Shown here: piece after piece, positions 1-13,592 of the stretch
Layout: each line of letters opens with the position of its first letter
Position numbering within the stretch: position 1 is the stretch's first letter
NCBI RefSeq assembly: GCF_918797505.1
Contig: NC_092795.1
Location: 26,771,131-26,835,130 of the forward strand
Source: Bemisia tabaci
Lineage: Eukaryota > Arthropoda > Insecta > Hemiptera > Aleyrodidae
Direction: 5' to 3'
DNA length: 64,000 nt
Made by a program: the position numbers and the translations under genes
Notes under the pieces: model-generated
Seen by the model: only the letters and a program-made list of their open reading frames with translations
Told to the model about the DNA's origin: nothing
The model's database searches: none

Positions 1-3000
1 AACACGAGGTAGAAAAAGAAGGAGTAAAAAGGCCTGCGAATGCCGCTTCCGCCTCAGAGACTTCGAACTTTCAACTTTCTTTGTGAGTGCCTGTTCTCGA
101 GGTTTCCGAGCTCCGAGCACGCGACGAGATAGGACGGAGGGAGGGAGGGGAGGGGCTAAGCCGGAAAGCTGTCAGTGTTGCAGAATAAGAATTGAAAAAG
201 TCACTACTTACCACCTCCGAATATAATTGTCATCGCCGTGGCGAAAGTCTTGTCTGACAAAATCAGACACTTTTGAAATCCTTTCGATAGTAATTTAAAA
301 ACTGTTACGTATTTTGCAACAAATTTCTTTCGTTCATTTTTCTTCCTTCTAAATATTTTTGAGTGTACCACATTTTTGAATGCAATTGATTACTCAGTCA
401 ACCTGGGCGGTAGGTGTTGACAGCCAATGAACGAAGAGAACTCGATCGTGGCAAAAAAGCGCAAAAATTCAAATTACTTGATTTTCCTTGAATGTTAAGT
501 TCCGAAAAAAAATTTCAGAAATTTTGTAAGGATGTGACATTGTTCAATCCGGTTAGTACTGTGAATGCCAGCAACTGAGCAAAAAATATCAATCCAAATT
601 TTCTAAGTTTTACTTGGGGTTAAATTAATTATCTGCATCCCAAATCTTAAGGTCTTTCAAGAATTTTATACATAATTCAAATTCTTTTTTCAGTTAGAGT
701 AATTAGTTTTTGCTTCTATCTTTTAGATTAAATCAACGTAATGTCATCTTTCATGGTCGTTTCTTCTATTAGAGGGGCTCTGAAGAGCCAATGTCACCAC
801 GAACATGACATACTCTAGAGCCATGCCCTCAGCAAATGTGAGTCCATCTAACAGTTCAGTAAGACAAAAACAAACTAAACGCACTGCCTGTTTTCTAACG
901 TTTGATCTAAAAGGGGAAAAATGATCACCCTCAGTTCACATCAATAAAACTATAGGGAAATAAAAACACAAATTAATGCCAAACTAAAAACTTTAATATA
1001 CAAAACATATGTACAATTTTAATCAACACAACTTAAATCATTTTTAAAGTGATTCTTTATTTGACAATGCACTAACAACAAGAGTTGACTTTGAGGAAAG
1101 AAGTTCATCTGCTTACTAGTAAATAATTTTAAAAAAATACTGAGAATATCAATTGAATACATTCATGCAAAAGAGGTCCATTTGCAAAGCCATAAATGCT
1201 TCAAATGCGGTTAATCATTTTTCAGATGAATAATCACGTAGCCTCAGCATGAAAGATCGCTCATGCTGAGACTACATAAGAACAATGCAGACACGACTAA
1301 AGATAATGAAGAACAGCATTTTCAAAAAGAGAACATTTTACCTGCCAGACGATCCCCAGCATTCAGGTCGCATTATTCTTTTAAAGAAGTATAAGCTCAA
1401 CAAACTCTGCTAAATAATTGTCAATTTGTTTTTTATGTTCAGATTATGTCAGTGATACACTAAAGTAACACTTGACGCAAGCTTTGACTCATAAAGGCAG
1501 CACTTGATGCTTCGATGCCACGAAGATTTAATATGCAACAGAGAAATTATAGAGTAAAATACTTTAACTGTCGCAGTTTAAAAAACAATAAAAAAAAAAT
1601 CCTCTATCTTTTTAAGGCTATGTATATTGTTTTGTAAGGTCCTCCTCGCATCCTCTTCAGAGTTCTCTTCGTGACCAAATTACGTCACGTAGTGGTCGTG
1701 ACAAAAATCATGATGAGGGCTGGCGGAGGATCCGCCTAAACAATTGTAAGTGGGTAAAGGAAATTTCAAGTTTTTATAAAACTGCGACAGTGCTTTATAT
1801 TACAACTGAGACAAGTTTTAATATAATGACCATATTTTGTTTTGAGCTTCATCTGTATTGATAAACTAGCCTTAAACTTTGGTCGAAGTGGTTTTGTAAG
1901 CTAAGCAGTTGTTAAAACTAGTTCAACAAGGTAAAAAGCAAGGTTATCTTGTGCGCATAAGCTCGCTCAGAGTTAGTATTAGTATTAGTACTACAATACA
2001 AGTTTGCGTGTGTAAAGATGTGGACTTGGCATTAAATATCTCCCGAGTCTTCAACGGCAAAGGAAGGGTTTTGTGCTGGGGAAGTTTGGCCGGTATTAAT
2101 GGTCAGCCTCATAGCCTTTTTAATAAAAAATGACTATAGTCATACCTCATTATGATGTTTTTTAAGGGGAATTGAAAGTAAACGTTGTTTCCGGACGATT
2201 TCATTTCCAGACATGCTATAATGAAAAATGGCTGACCAGGACTTACAAAAATTAACTTTGTTTCCAGAAGAATGTTATTTTGGGAGACATTTTGACAAGA
2301 TATGATTGTATTTAGCGAGCAGAAGACATTTATGATCCGAAAGTTTTCATATAGCTCACGTTACCAATTTTCTTCTAGGCAAAATCAAAGTGCAACTCTA
2401 AAACTTAGAAGATGTGCAACTGTCCGTTCCTTAAAAATAAAAAATATTAATTATTTCACTACCCTGTTAAAGAAAAAATCTTTGAAATTTGCAATTGAGC
2501 TAAAGCTGCCAGAATTTTTAAAAAATTTGAGACAACATTAGTGGTAAGTATTTTGATTGGATGCTTGTATTTGAATGATTAATGGAGGAAGAGTTGAAAT
2601 CATCATTTTGAAATCATGGTCCCTAACCAGCTGAATGAACATCCATCAGTGAAAAGAATTACTGGTATGATTCAATCGTGAGTCATACATAGGAAGTATC
2701 TAGTGATTGAGATTAAAGCGTTCCTGGTACATCGTTCGTAATTGTTACCGAGAAATGTAAATATACAAACACACACATGCAGCAATCACTCACACTTGGA
2801 GGAATAAACAGGAGCCTACCTTGGAAAGTTTCCCTGAATCATTAAGTATATTCCTCTTCCTATGTATAACTTTCTTAGAATTTTCTATCCCTAGTTCTGT
2901 CAGGATCTACGTGCAAGAGGCAAATATTCTGCAGAAATTTTTATATTCACGTTTATGATAATATATTACACTGAGGTATTATGGTTACTCCGTGCCAAAT

Positions 3001-5628
3001 ACAAATAAAGTGAAAACACATCGAGCCACAATGGAATACAAGAGAGCAACTAATCACCTGACAAACAGGCTTGATTCAATCTGTCATCTCTGAGATCAGA
3101 AAATTTTTCAATTTTCTCCGGGGTGCTTTTAATATTAAATTTACATCCAGGAAGTCATCCTTCCAAAATAATGGACAACTAAACAGGGTGCAAAATTAAA
3201 CAAAATATATGTTTCCTGGTCGAAATTTTACATACAGTATGACAGGCATATTAAAATTTAGCAACTTAAACAAAGAAGTCAGAAAGTACCGTTTTTGTGG
3301 TAAATCATCAGATTCACACTTCCCATTCACAAAAAACCACGGTCTACTGGAGTTAAATCGAACACTACACTACTTTTGGTATATTTTTAGATGGAAGAAT
3401 CTTCTTTTGAGCTGACTTTCTTCTGATAAGATTAGAGGAGCCTTTTACCAGAGGAGGAAGGAAATGCCTAAGACACTAAAGCTCCAGTTATTTTTTTTTT
3501 TAAATGTATAGGTTGTTTTGAGGGCTGATTTGACCTACGTGGATCATGGTTTTTTTATGAGCTGAAAGTTTGAATTTCCCCTTCCCAATATAAACTACGA
3601 ACATTAATTTTTCACTTATGAGTTAAAGGAGGAATTTTTCAATATATTCAATATTTTCTATGTGAAATTTTGATGAGAAAACATGTCTCGTATAGGTTTG
3701 TCTTATGATCCATTGAAATACTATGGGAAACATTTACTAATTAATTCACAAATGAATTAGTATTTTCCTAACAAATATAACTTTGTGTGACTCCGACTAC
3801 ATCCGAAAAGAATTGGGAAAAAAATTGTAGCTAGCCAGACTGCAGTAACAGCAGTTCTGCAGTTTCCTCAAAATACTTCCGAAATTATGGTGAAAATGCT
3901 AACTCACCGCAGAGAATAGGGATGGAACTTTGTTATTTTAAATGATCCTTTCTGCTAAGACCCAAGGAGAAACATATGCTAGGTATTTATACATGAAAAT
4001 CTGGAGAGAAGATAGTCACTTCGTCAAAGTGAGAGCATTTAACAAACTGCAGCGGCTGGACACAACATGTTCATTCGAAAACTAATCTAAGTATCACAAG
4101 AGTTGAAACATGAATAATATACATTTATATTTGGTAAAATCATACGCCAAAGGCCTCTGCAACAATTAACTTATTAAATCTTACTCAAAGTGGGAGGTTA
4201 TTCTGAAAAATCAAACAAAAGAAATTGAAAAATTGAGAGCCACTCTCAAGGTACTACTCAAGATTTTTTGAAATCTTTTAACAACCTACATGAAAGAATT
4301 TTCTTATCATATTACTTTCTCATAAGCTGTCCCAATGACATAATTCTTTATGCTATTGATACATAGTTAAAGGCATTGATGAGGATGCTAACAAAGAGTC
4401 ACTTTTGCAGTGATGGATCAATCAAAAAACTCATTTTCCAGACGAGCTCCTGATTGAGATTGTAATTTACCCGAGTGGGGTAAACAGTGATGAACAGGCG
4501 GGCGGGAAAACCGGGAAAAATCCTGGTGGGCCGATCGATATTTAGGATGGTTTTGGACCAGATTATCTCTTTATACAGCAAAAAAAAAAATAAAATGGGT
4601 CAGTCCACGCACTGAGAGGCAAATATTCCCGGTTACTTTTTCAGTCTCAGTCCGCTCCTGAGAGTAATTTCTATTCTCAAATTTTTCATTGAGAGGTGTC
4701 CTTATTTTCATCATTGCTAAGTACCAGGACTGAGAGATTGATAAAAGGAATTTAGATTTGTACGATTTATGTTCATGACTTGAGAGCAACATCCTCTCGA
4801 AATAGTTTGTTGCTATTTTGTGGCAAATTATTTCAAAACAGAAAACATTCGATAGACTCTTAAACTTAACAATAAATTACACTGAACAGCTCCTGATAAG
4901 AGAACAAAACATCAGCTAAGAATTGACTTCCAATTTTGAAAACATTCATCCTCCTGCAGACAAATAAATATGAAGCAAAGATAACTGAATGTTCACTTAC
5001 ATGGATATTAGATTGAAAGAGGAAAAGTGAGAAAGAATCAACACAAAATTATTATTATTTTTGAACAACTGGAGCTTTTGGTGGATTTCTAGATTTCTAG
5101 AGTCTGTAAGTTCCGGACTCAGACTTTTTTAAAGGAAAAAAGTAAATATTTACTTTATCATTACTTCAAAAAAGAAGGATAAAATATACATGTAGAAGTA
5201 AAATTGGAAATTTCTTCCTTGAGGAAAAGCAAAAATTTGTCGACAAGGTGAAAGCCTTGTAATGCAAAAATCAAGCCAATTTTAGGAACTGACCGCATCC
5301 TTAGGAGAAAGTCACAAATAGGAAGATTTCAGTGATGATAGAAATTTTGGATTCTTCCTCCTCACAACTTACATATAGAAGTTTTGAAAAGGTTCTAGCT
5401 GAAATGTAACTCAGAACCCTTGCAGATTCAGGGGGGAAGGGGGGTCTTTACGCCAAAATAAGGGAAAATAAAGGGGGATGAAAAAGAAGAAATTCCAAAG
5501 AGGGATCCCTTTGGATACTTAAAAAAGAAAATTAAGAAAAATAAATCCCTTCCATCAGTGCATGGCATAAAGCTTATATATACATTAGAGGGAAAGAATA
5601 ACTTACTTGAGATCAGGAAAGCTTGAGA
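1..5628. other. Intergenic region / 3' flank of the transporter gene
   Basis: No supported coding exon was found in this stretch. The open frames are short, AT-rich, and lack recognisable domains or paired splice sites. The first 180 bases are relatively GC-rich and promoter-like. A minus-strand ATG at 233-231 followed by a consensus donor after 212 could be a tiny first exon, but this is weak. A 13-bp inverted repeat bounds 1,567-1,791, and a 15-bp-arm stem-loop lies at 1,239-1,275. The transporter 3' UTR must enter the right end, but I found no clear AATAAA on the minus strand there. Confidence 0.5.
1567..1791. repeat. Short inverted-repeat-bounded element (possible MITE)
   Basis: The left end reads ACTGTCGCAGTTT and the right end AAACTGCGACAGT, a perfect 13-bp inverted repeat enclosing 225 bp. 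No clear target-site duplication is visible, so membership in a transposon family cannot be given. Confidence 0.4.
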
Positions 5629-8600
5629 CTACAGTATCTGAGATGCGGAACTTTGACTGACATAAATAATAGCACCAGTAAAATTGAGAGTTGCTGCGAG
5701 CACGAATACTGGAAACCATCTATTGCCGGATGCTATGACTAATTCTGCAGTCACAGGGCCGCAAAGTATGCCAGGTAATGTTGCCTGAAAACAAAAGAAG
5801 AATGCAGGAGTGAAGGAATAACATAATACGAGTAAAAACCAATTTTCACTGAATTTTGAAATTTTTGAATGAACAATATCTATTTAAATTTTGGTTTGTA
5901 CAATTTAGTTGCTTGAATTTTTTCAACTAATCTTACTTGAGATATTAGTGAAGAGCTGAAAGAGCGCATTGCAATAGATCAGCTCTGATAATAGCAGCTA
6001 GAGAGAGAAGAGTGAAATCCAATCCACTTAAATTTATACAAACTGGCCGATTCATTTGGTGCTCAGACTTTTGAATATTGTAATATATAATGAACTTATT
6101 CCAATAATACGCTTTTTTTGTACAAAAGTTTCGATGGGAGGAGTGTTTGTAGCTTAAATCCAAGCTGCTTGATCAATTGTTCAACACTTACTAAAGAATT
6201 AGAGACAGCAAACGTTGCTCCAGCATGGTTAGGCGCTATGTCTGCATGATTGCTGAGATGACCAGCTGAATTGCAAGCGCAAAGACCCATTGATATTGAT
6301 ACTAAGCTAAATGGCACAGAAGAACAACGAGTATTACATATTGAACAGCACAGTATGCTCATTAAACAGTTGGAGAGTAGAGATTACCCATTTATAAAAT
6401 ATAATAAGAGGCCGTTTATGAAGTACAAAACTCTCTCGGAGGAGAGAGGGATCTGAGCCTTAGTTACAGGTACATTGCAGAGGAAAGAGAGGCATTAAGG
6501 GCTGCCTCATGTTATGCTAGAATAAGCAAGCAGTGCTGATTTGTTCAAAATCCAAGATGAAAAATCCATGCGAGGTGGCAATTTTTATCCAAATATCATC
6601 AAAAAACGCTAATTTATGTGGAGAGGTACGGTCAAACAAAGCATTAAGTAAGGTACGGTCAAACAAAGCATTAAGCAATGTTTTGAGGAGGGGTAGACCT
6701 GTGTTGGACGTATTAATGTTAACAGGAACTATGTTACAGGCAAACCCTATGCACATAGTTCCTTTTAGCATAAATAAGTCCTATTGTGCAGGTGTGTTAC
6801 GAGGGAGAGAAGGGAGGAATGAAATCCAATTTTCAGCATTACAGATTTTACGAACAGCCCCTGAGTTGTGACTGAGTAGCAAAAAACATATAGATATCAG
6901 AGACAGGATGTCGTTAAGATTTTCTGCGGAAAGATAAGGAAGAGGAAGAGTTTACTTATTGCCGTATGCAAGAATATAAAATACACATGGAGGCATGTGG
7001 AGGCACACTGTAAACTAGTCCTGAAAATTCTTTAAAAATTTAAGTTAAACAATTTACAATAATTGTGGATGGAAGAACCGATTCATTTTCTACTTAACTC
7101 ATTTTTGGCGGCTTGCAATTTTTCCTTTTAAAACCAATTTCCCAAACCTACCTTATGCTTGCTAGATTTGAGGAGACCCTGAAAGACTTAATCCATGCGG
7201 TTCAGAGTTGAAAGTTTTGAAGTTAAAAAATATTGTTTTTTGGGAGATAAAGAGCAGAAAAAAAAGCTCAAAAGAATTATTTGACATAACTTTTCTCCAA
7301 AAATACACAAAAAAAATCCAATAGTGAGAGGTTCAATTTTTTTTCTTTTTTTCCTATAAGTTATCTAAGAAGAGTTTCTTCAAATGTTTACTTGGCTGAG
7401 ATTTTACCATCAAAAACCCAAATAAATAAAAAACTGAGGTGGATACGTTTTCCTTAACATAGAGGAATGATCAGATTTAAAAACATAATAAAGAATTATA
7501 ATTAAAATAAAAAGCATAATTTTAAAAATTCAGAATTATCTCATTTTTTTCAAGATTGCCTGTCTCAAACTTTTTTGGGGGTAAATTCTTTACCGCTTAG
7601 TATTGATGTAAAAAGTAAAAATGAATTATTTTATCTTGAATTGAACATTTCATTCATGCAGTCTTTTAAGTGATTCAGAGATGGAAAATTCTCAAAGCCT
7701 CACCATTTCATAATATTAATTGCATGTACAAAAAATTCTAATTGAGATTTGTCGATTTCAGATGAACTAAATGTTGCAAGAGGGAACTGCTATTTCTGGC
7801 TCATTTTATAAACGACATAAGTGCCATTTATTTCCATAACTGGATGAGAGCTTTCAAGAATGAACTAGCAATAGGGGCTCCTCATTCCAAAATGTTATCC
7901 GATTTATACTACTCCAAGATTTAGGAGACAGTTTATAAAATGGTCCAATACTCTCAGTAGATTGTCATACACATTGTAAAAAGAAGACCAATCAGAGACT
8001 GAATTATGAAGTGTAACTTACATAACAGCTGCTAATAAATTATCTACAGCACAGAACATTAATAGGAACACACCAGGCCCAATGAGACCTATACTACTCA
8101 TCAGTCGTCTCACAGAGAGAACAGACCATCGTTGAGTAATTAAAATATCAGCATAGTGCCCCGCCACTGCAAAAAAGAGATGAAAACTGAGGTAAAAGGT
8201 ATGCAAAGAATTTTTCCTTATTTTTAAAGCTAAGAACTCCGACTCATATTCAAGAGATGAGGTTAGTATTGACAACAAGTGCGGCACATTTTGAGTTGCG
8301 TACTTTGCATCTATTCAATGAACTACGAAATTAAGAACTATAATATGAGTTTCCATATCAAAATTAAACAAAGAATACAATGGACGCATCAATACTTTCC
8401 GAATTCAACTAATAAGTTGGAAAATGACGGTTGTCTATGTTAATTCACACTTCCCACTCATAGAGAAACCACAATCTACTCATGTAATGAAGTAATTTTG
8501 GTATATTTTACAAAGGAAAAATTTCCCTAAGTACTAACTTTTTCAGTACTTACAAATTTTGACAAAGGGGGAAAATTAGAGATTTTGATTGAAGAAAAAA

Positions 8601-11600
8601 AAATTGAAAACAGACATACCAACTCCAACAAGAGAATTGAATACGTAGGGAGCAGCAGTCAAGCTGATACTTTCTTTATTAGCGCCTAAATGACTGGATA
8701 GATATGTAGGAAGCCACTGCATGATTATGTAATTTGACCAGTTCATTGCAAAATGAGCTACGTATATAGCCCAAAGAGGCCAATGACAGAGGAACTCAAC
8801 CCATCGAATATTGTGATTGGTAACCTGGAAATTTAGAAGAAAGTAAATCCATTAATTTGGGAACTTGAGGGTACTATTAATTTGTTGACATTTTCAAAAT
8901 TAGAGTAATCTAGACATGTTTTTGCCTTAAAAAGGCCACATTCAAAGCTCTATCCCATAGCTTTGAATGTGGCCTTTTTTAAGGCAAGTTTTCAATGAAG
9001 TTAGGACAATTTTGCAGGTATGTAAGGTCTTTTTGAAACTATGTAACTAAAGTGTCATTATAGTCAATGACCAATCTGGTATAATTTTTGATTTTTTTTT
9101 TCTTTCCCATCCTTAAAATCCCCTATGAATTTCTAGGAGCTGTCTCCTTCCTAATATTAATCCTGTCTCATCCAGTCCCTGGGGCGTACAAAAAATATTA
9201 GACTCACAAAAAAAGACAAAACAATGGAGCCTCTTGGCAGGCATCTGGACAATGTCTATTGTGTCATTACACTAAAATCTAATTTGCCACAGAAGAACTA
9301 GCTTCATTTGCAATTTAAATAAAAAATTAGACTCATTGGCCACCGGAGAAAAACAATTTTTCCCTGTGTTGCAGGATACTTTGCTTTTCCCAGATATTCC
9401 ACCAATTCCATCCTCTATGACTCGCCAATATTTTCTTATCTAGGTATCACACCTATTTTAAAATTGCAATACGTTAAGCATATTAGAGCTTGCATCACAT
9501 ACATTGATAGCTGTTTCCTTTCTGCTTGTGAGCAACTGCGCCCAATTATTATCGATAACTAATCACAGGCAACAATGCTAACGTACCCAGACTTGTGAGA
9601 CAGGCTACAGGCTCAAAAGTAAAGATCTGCCTACTTGTCTGATGCAAGTTCTGACTATGATGATAAGTGATGATATTACCTTCGGTTGAATAAGTGGAAG
9701 TTCGTCAACAGTTGAATCTCTGTATTCTGAATAGAGAATCAGCCAAATGAGGACCCAGACCATGCCCAAAGAGCCAAATAAGTAGAACATTATAGGCCAT
9801 GGTAAATGTGGACAGACCTAGAGAAAAGAAAATGAATTTGAAGCAACAGCTAGATCAAAAATAAACGGATAAAGGAAGGATCAATACACCTTCCATAAAT
9901 TACCATCTTACTCACATTTTGCCTAAGTTCATGAATTTTGCTCATTCAATTTTTTTGCTAGTTTCATTGGCTGAACTGAATAAAACGATACTTCAGTGAT
10001 AGAGAAAGAAAAGAAGAATAATGAGTAAGAAAATTATTTTTTCTTGTGATTTTTTTTTCTACTTATTTACTGACAAAATTTAAATTCTTGTAATTCTTAA
10101 AAGTCGAACAAAAAATTAACCAACCACTGAGGCAAAAGTCTGACCAACTGATCCAGCAGCAGCAAGGTAACCAAATGCTCTGGACCTTTCTTCAATTGGA
10201 ACATTGTTAGCAAAGATGTGGAAAATTGTTGGCAATCCTGAAACAAAACAAGTATTTGGTTATACTATCGACTCATCGAGAGCTATGTTGTCGACATGCA
10301 AACTTACGGTGAACATTTCGGACTACGCTCCAAGGTGTACATTCACGATTTACCCTCTAGGGTGCACTATCATTGAGTATATATACCCTTAAGCAATCTC
10401 TACCTACTTATAACACTGTCGATATGCGGTATGTTGATGGACAGGTGAACAATGGAAGCAGCGAGAAATGGGTCACACTCACGAGTTAAATTCTACAAGA
10501 GGCATTATTTTTTATGATTGATATCTTCATCCGTTGATTACATTTCGTCATTCTAAAAGGTTTCAAAACTCATACTATTACTATTATCTTTATTATGACT
10601 ATACAGTTTTTTTCTACTTTGCATACACGTCACAACTCACACGCTCAATTTTGAGTTTATCTTCATTGTAAGGAAATAATACAGAACTAGTTACCTTTAG
10701 TTTCTTTTTTGCACTTTTATGATAATAAGCGATTTTAAGTTACAACCCACTATCTGTTTAGGTTAGATTAAGCACAATCATTTTCTTGGTTTCTCAAATG
10801 CTGCTGTTCTTTTTACCAACACTTTTGAAAAAATCACTTCTTCCACAAAAAATCGTCAATGTCTCCTATGCTCTGTCATTAAAAACACTCTCAAAGGTAT
10901 TATCAGCTAGTCTTTTTGTAGTGTAAGAATCATTATGAGGTCTCTCACAGGTAAGTTGGTGTGCATTTGAACTGCAGAATCACTGGGACATAAACTAATA
11001 TACTAACAGCAGGATAAAAGTAAAAAATCGTTTCATATAGTTGAGGCATGATGGAAATAATGAGAGTAAATTCTAACAAAAAACTTTCACCATCATCTGG
11101 CTCATTAGCAGATAATTATTTATCTCACCTAAACCTTCGCCCAGACCAAGCAACACTCGAGTTAGTATTAAGGCTGGGAGAGACGGAGCTAGGATTGGAG
11201 TCATCATGTTGGAAAATGACCAGAGAAAAACAGCAAATAGCAAGACACTTTTAGCTCCAAATCTGTTGGCTGCACATGCTCCAAGCACCTGAAACACACA
11301 ATTTGACAAATTTTCTCCAGCCGTATTATCAAGCTTTATCATTTAGGGACAAAAGGGGTCCCTGTACAATTAAGGAAAACTGGAATCAGAAGTAACACAA
11401 CTAAAGAGAACGATGCACTATGATTTTTTTAGTTTTGCTTCATATAAAACACAGAAGTTTTTTTAATTTTATGGCTTGAAATAAGGTACAATTTTTCACT
11501 GACAAGAGTACCTGCAAGGCCAGAATTGCAAAAAACTTGCTTCTCATCCCCTCAAAAGGAAAAAGAAGAAGAAGAAGAAAAAAAAAACCCACTAAGTTCT

Positions 11601-13519
11601 TCTCTATAAGTTTTGCCATCATTTTTGATACTGTTCCTCATGGTGTTTGCAATAGGAAAATACAAATATTTTTATAACTGGTCCTATAAGTTTGACGATT
11701 ATATTTTTGACAATTTTCAGCAATATAAATCATTTTCTCTCAAGTTTCTTTCATTCCTTTTCAGATGAAACAAACAGAGTTATATTCTCTTCAGAGAAGA
11801 CAAAGACAATTTTCCATGCATCAATACACCAAAAAGAAAAAAACAAATATAATTAATTTATTCATGGTTGAAGGAAAGCAGGTATGAACAGAGCTTTGAC
11901 ACCCTTCTGATTAGCTTGTCCAACTCATGCATCACAGACTTGTGCAGGAGCTCTATATGTGTTAGTGAGGAGGGGCCCTACTTGTATTTTAAGCATGATC
12001 TCCGTCGATACATTAGTGAGAGACGGTCTGATTGGTGCATAATGAATCCGAAAATTTTTTCCCAGATGCTTTGTTGAAGCTGTTACGTCCATATCTGCTG
12101 CCCTCTACAATGATACTGTTCCCTTCCAACCTTCTTTTGGAGGTGGGGGTGGGGGAGCACTAAGATGAGAAGTATGTAGAACTGCAAAACTTTGTGGTTA
12201 AGGTACAAAAATGATGCATGCTTCAAGGGTAAGTTAATAATCTAGATCAACATTTATGTAAGGAGAAAAGATGAGTTGATGAAATAAACTATCTGCGAAA
12301 ATAAGATTTCCTAAAATTATATATTTGACTCTTCTTTTTACTCTCCCTTAATATAAATTTATCTAACCATTTCCCAGCTCCAGAATAATCTGATCCGGAC
12401 TTCAAGTGGCTTAAAGATAGTCTGATAGAAGACAAAACAAGGCGCAGACGAAAAAGTTATGCATTTCATAAAAAAAAGGCTTTATATACACATAGAATAG
12501 AAATGATAAAATTTCAACTTTTTTTCTTCTTCAATTTTTTAAAGGACGGCAGTACTTCCTCTACCTACTAAGTAGGCGAGTGAGTGAAAATTATTCCCGA
12601 AAAGAGAGAACTAAAAAGTGTAAAAACCTGTTTATCATTTTGAAGAGATGGTAGGTGCAGAAGCTGAAACAGTCACAACAACAAAAACCAACATTCTTAG
12701 TTGTCGCAAATGTAATAAAGTGCATGACAAAACAAAACAATAAATCTGAGAGGAAAATAATGAAAGAGAAAAAACACACAAAGAGGGAGAAGGAGCATTG
12801 TGACTGATGAGAGAGATGAAAATAAGTGTTGAGGGGAAAAAAAGGAAGAAACTGCAATTTAAAAACAGATAATAGGCCATTTGTTTCATCTAGTAATGGC
12901 TGTAGTAGTAGCAGTCAAATATGAAACCTCTAAATGGCTTGGAAATAAACTAAAAATTAATGTAAATCTCCACTCAAAAAGAGAAAATTTAGGCCACTTC
13001 AGTTCTGTCCTTAAAAGATTTCTTGCATTGTTGGTGAGTGCAACTTAAGGATAAAATTGGCACAAACTATATCCTTCAAAACAGCCATCTCCTCCTGAGC
13101 AGTTGCTGAACATTATATAATTTCAATAATTCTTTTTTCCATCAATTTTGGTAGGGATTTAACAACAAAAAACCTTTGATCACCGTATGTTACATGATCC
13201 AATATTCCATCGATGACTATTATGAAGCCATCCTTGAAAAAAAACTTGTCACAAAAAAGTCCATCAGAGAAATTGACTTGGTTTAAAGTGAAAAATTATG
13301 ATTGATAATAATTTCCTTAAAACTTACCTGACTAGAGAAATATCCAAACGCAAAAGCAGAAAGGATCCATCCTTGCCAGTGTAGGCTCCAATTAAATTCA
13401 CTTTTCATGGGAATAATAGCTATCGGCATGATGACCCTATCCGCTGCGTTGATGAAATTTGCCATTGAACAGAGTGCAATGATCCTCGACGTCTTGGTAT
13501 GAAGTCTGTTAGGAGCCAT
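5629..13519 (-). CDS. SLC17-like major facilitator transporter, complete (8 coding exons)
   Basis: Predicted multi-pass membrane transporter of the SLC17 anion/nucleotide branch of the major facilitator superfamily. Coding exons in transcript order: 13519-13328, 11288-11129, 10237-10125, 9817-9680, 8824-8620, 8166-8022, 6306-6192, 5784-5629 (TAG stop 5631-5629). The sum is 1,224 nt, or 407 aa. All junctions are GT-AG and keep frame. Seen: TM1 with NFINAADRVIMP, matching the family DRV-M signature; a loop 2-3 motif ANRFGAK; GLGEGLGLP in TM4; EERSRAFG; and near the C-terminus HADIAPNHAG...SNSLATLPG, matching the SLC17 DIAP...SN..AT.PG block. The length is slightly below the usual 430-490 aa and the central loop is short (DSTVDELPLIQPK). 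The start is the first ATG of the exon. The substrate (nucleotide, phosphate, organic anion) cannot be told. Resemblance is nearest to SLC17A9 and plant ANTR-type proteins by recollection of family motifs, not by a search. Confidence 0.87.
6192..6306 (-). other. Transporter exon 7 (TM10-11 signature exon)
   Basis: This 115-nt exon is easy to miss because its stretch is also open on the opposite strand. The minus-strand acceptor is TTTAG before 6306 and the donor is GTAAGT after 6192. It completes an ATC codon begun in the exon ending at 8022. It encodes the SMGLCACNSAGHLSNHADIA region followed by PNHAGATFAVSNSL, the diagnostic C-terminal SLC17 block. Without it, the exons on either side do not join in frame. 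Confidence 0.85.
6624..6677. repeat. 27-bp tandem duplication
   Basis: Two adjacent copies of a 27-bp unit beginning AGGTACGGTCAAACAAAGCA differ at one base. They lie in the intron 8021-6307 of the transporter. The duplication keeps a plus-strand frame open across the region, but no domain is recognisable there and I do not call a gene. Confidence 0.7.
8922..8987. repeat. Hairpin with 28-bp arms in transporter intron
   Basis: Arms 8922-8949 and 8959-8987 are complementary except for one extra T, with a 9-nt loop. The arms contain GGCCACATTCAAAGCT and its complement. It could be a tiny fold-back MITE remnant or, less likely, a precursor-like hairpin. It lies in the intron between exons 9817-9680 and 8824-8620. 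Confidence 0.6.
11289..13327 (-). other. Transporter intron 1
   Basis: A 2.0-kb intron in phase 0. It is AT-rich with no recognisable coding content. At about 12,507-12,590 it holds a copy of a dispersed repeat (AAATTTCAACTTTTTTT ... GGCAGTACTTCCTCTAC) that recurs near 39,605-39,690. Purine- and pyrimidine-rich tracts at 12,600-12,860 explain the low-complexity open frames. Confidence 0.6.
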
Positions 13520-13592
13520 TTTCTAACTTGTGATAAGTTCAGACACTAGAATTCTTTGTAAATGTTAACCGTCACCCTTCCAGAGACGGATT
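13520..13592 (-). other. Transporter 5' UTR, second exon
   Basis: A minus-strand acceptor (TTTCTTACAG) lies just before 13592, giving 73 nt of leader ahead of the ATG at 13519. A matching donor (GTAAGTTG) occurs on the minus strand after 15099, which suggests a first non-coding exon at about 15.1-15.2 kb and an intron of 15098-13593. This is inferred from splice motifs only. Confidence 0.5.

Noticed and set aside
6533..6871. 112-codon plus-strand frame as a gene inside a transporter intron
   Set aside because: It has no recognisable domain and contains a 27-bp tandem duplication that keeps the frame open; it is probably repeat-derived.
11048..11254. Plus-strand 68-codon frame
   Set aside because: It is antisense to transporter exon 2 (11288-11129), whose minus-strand product matches SLC17 motifs.
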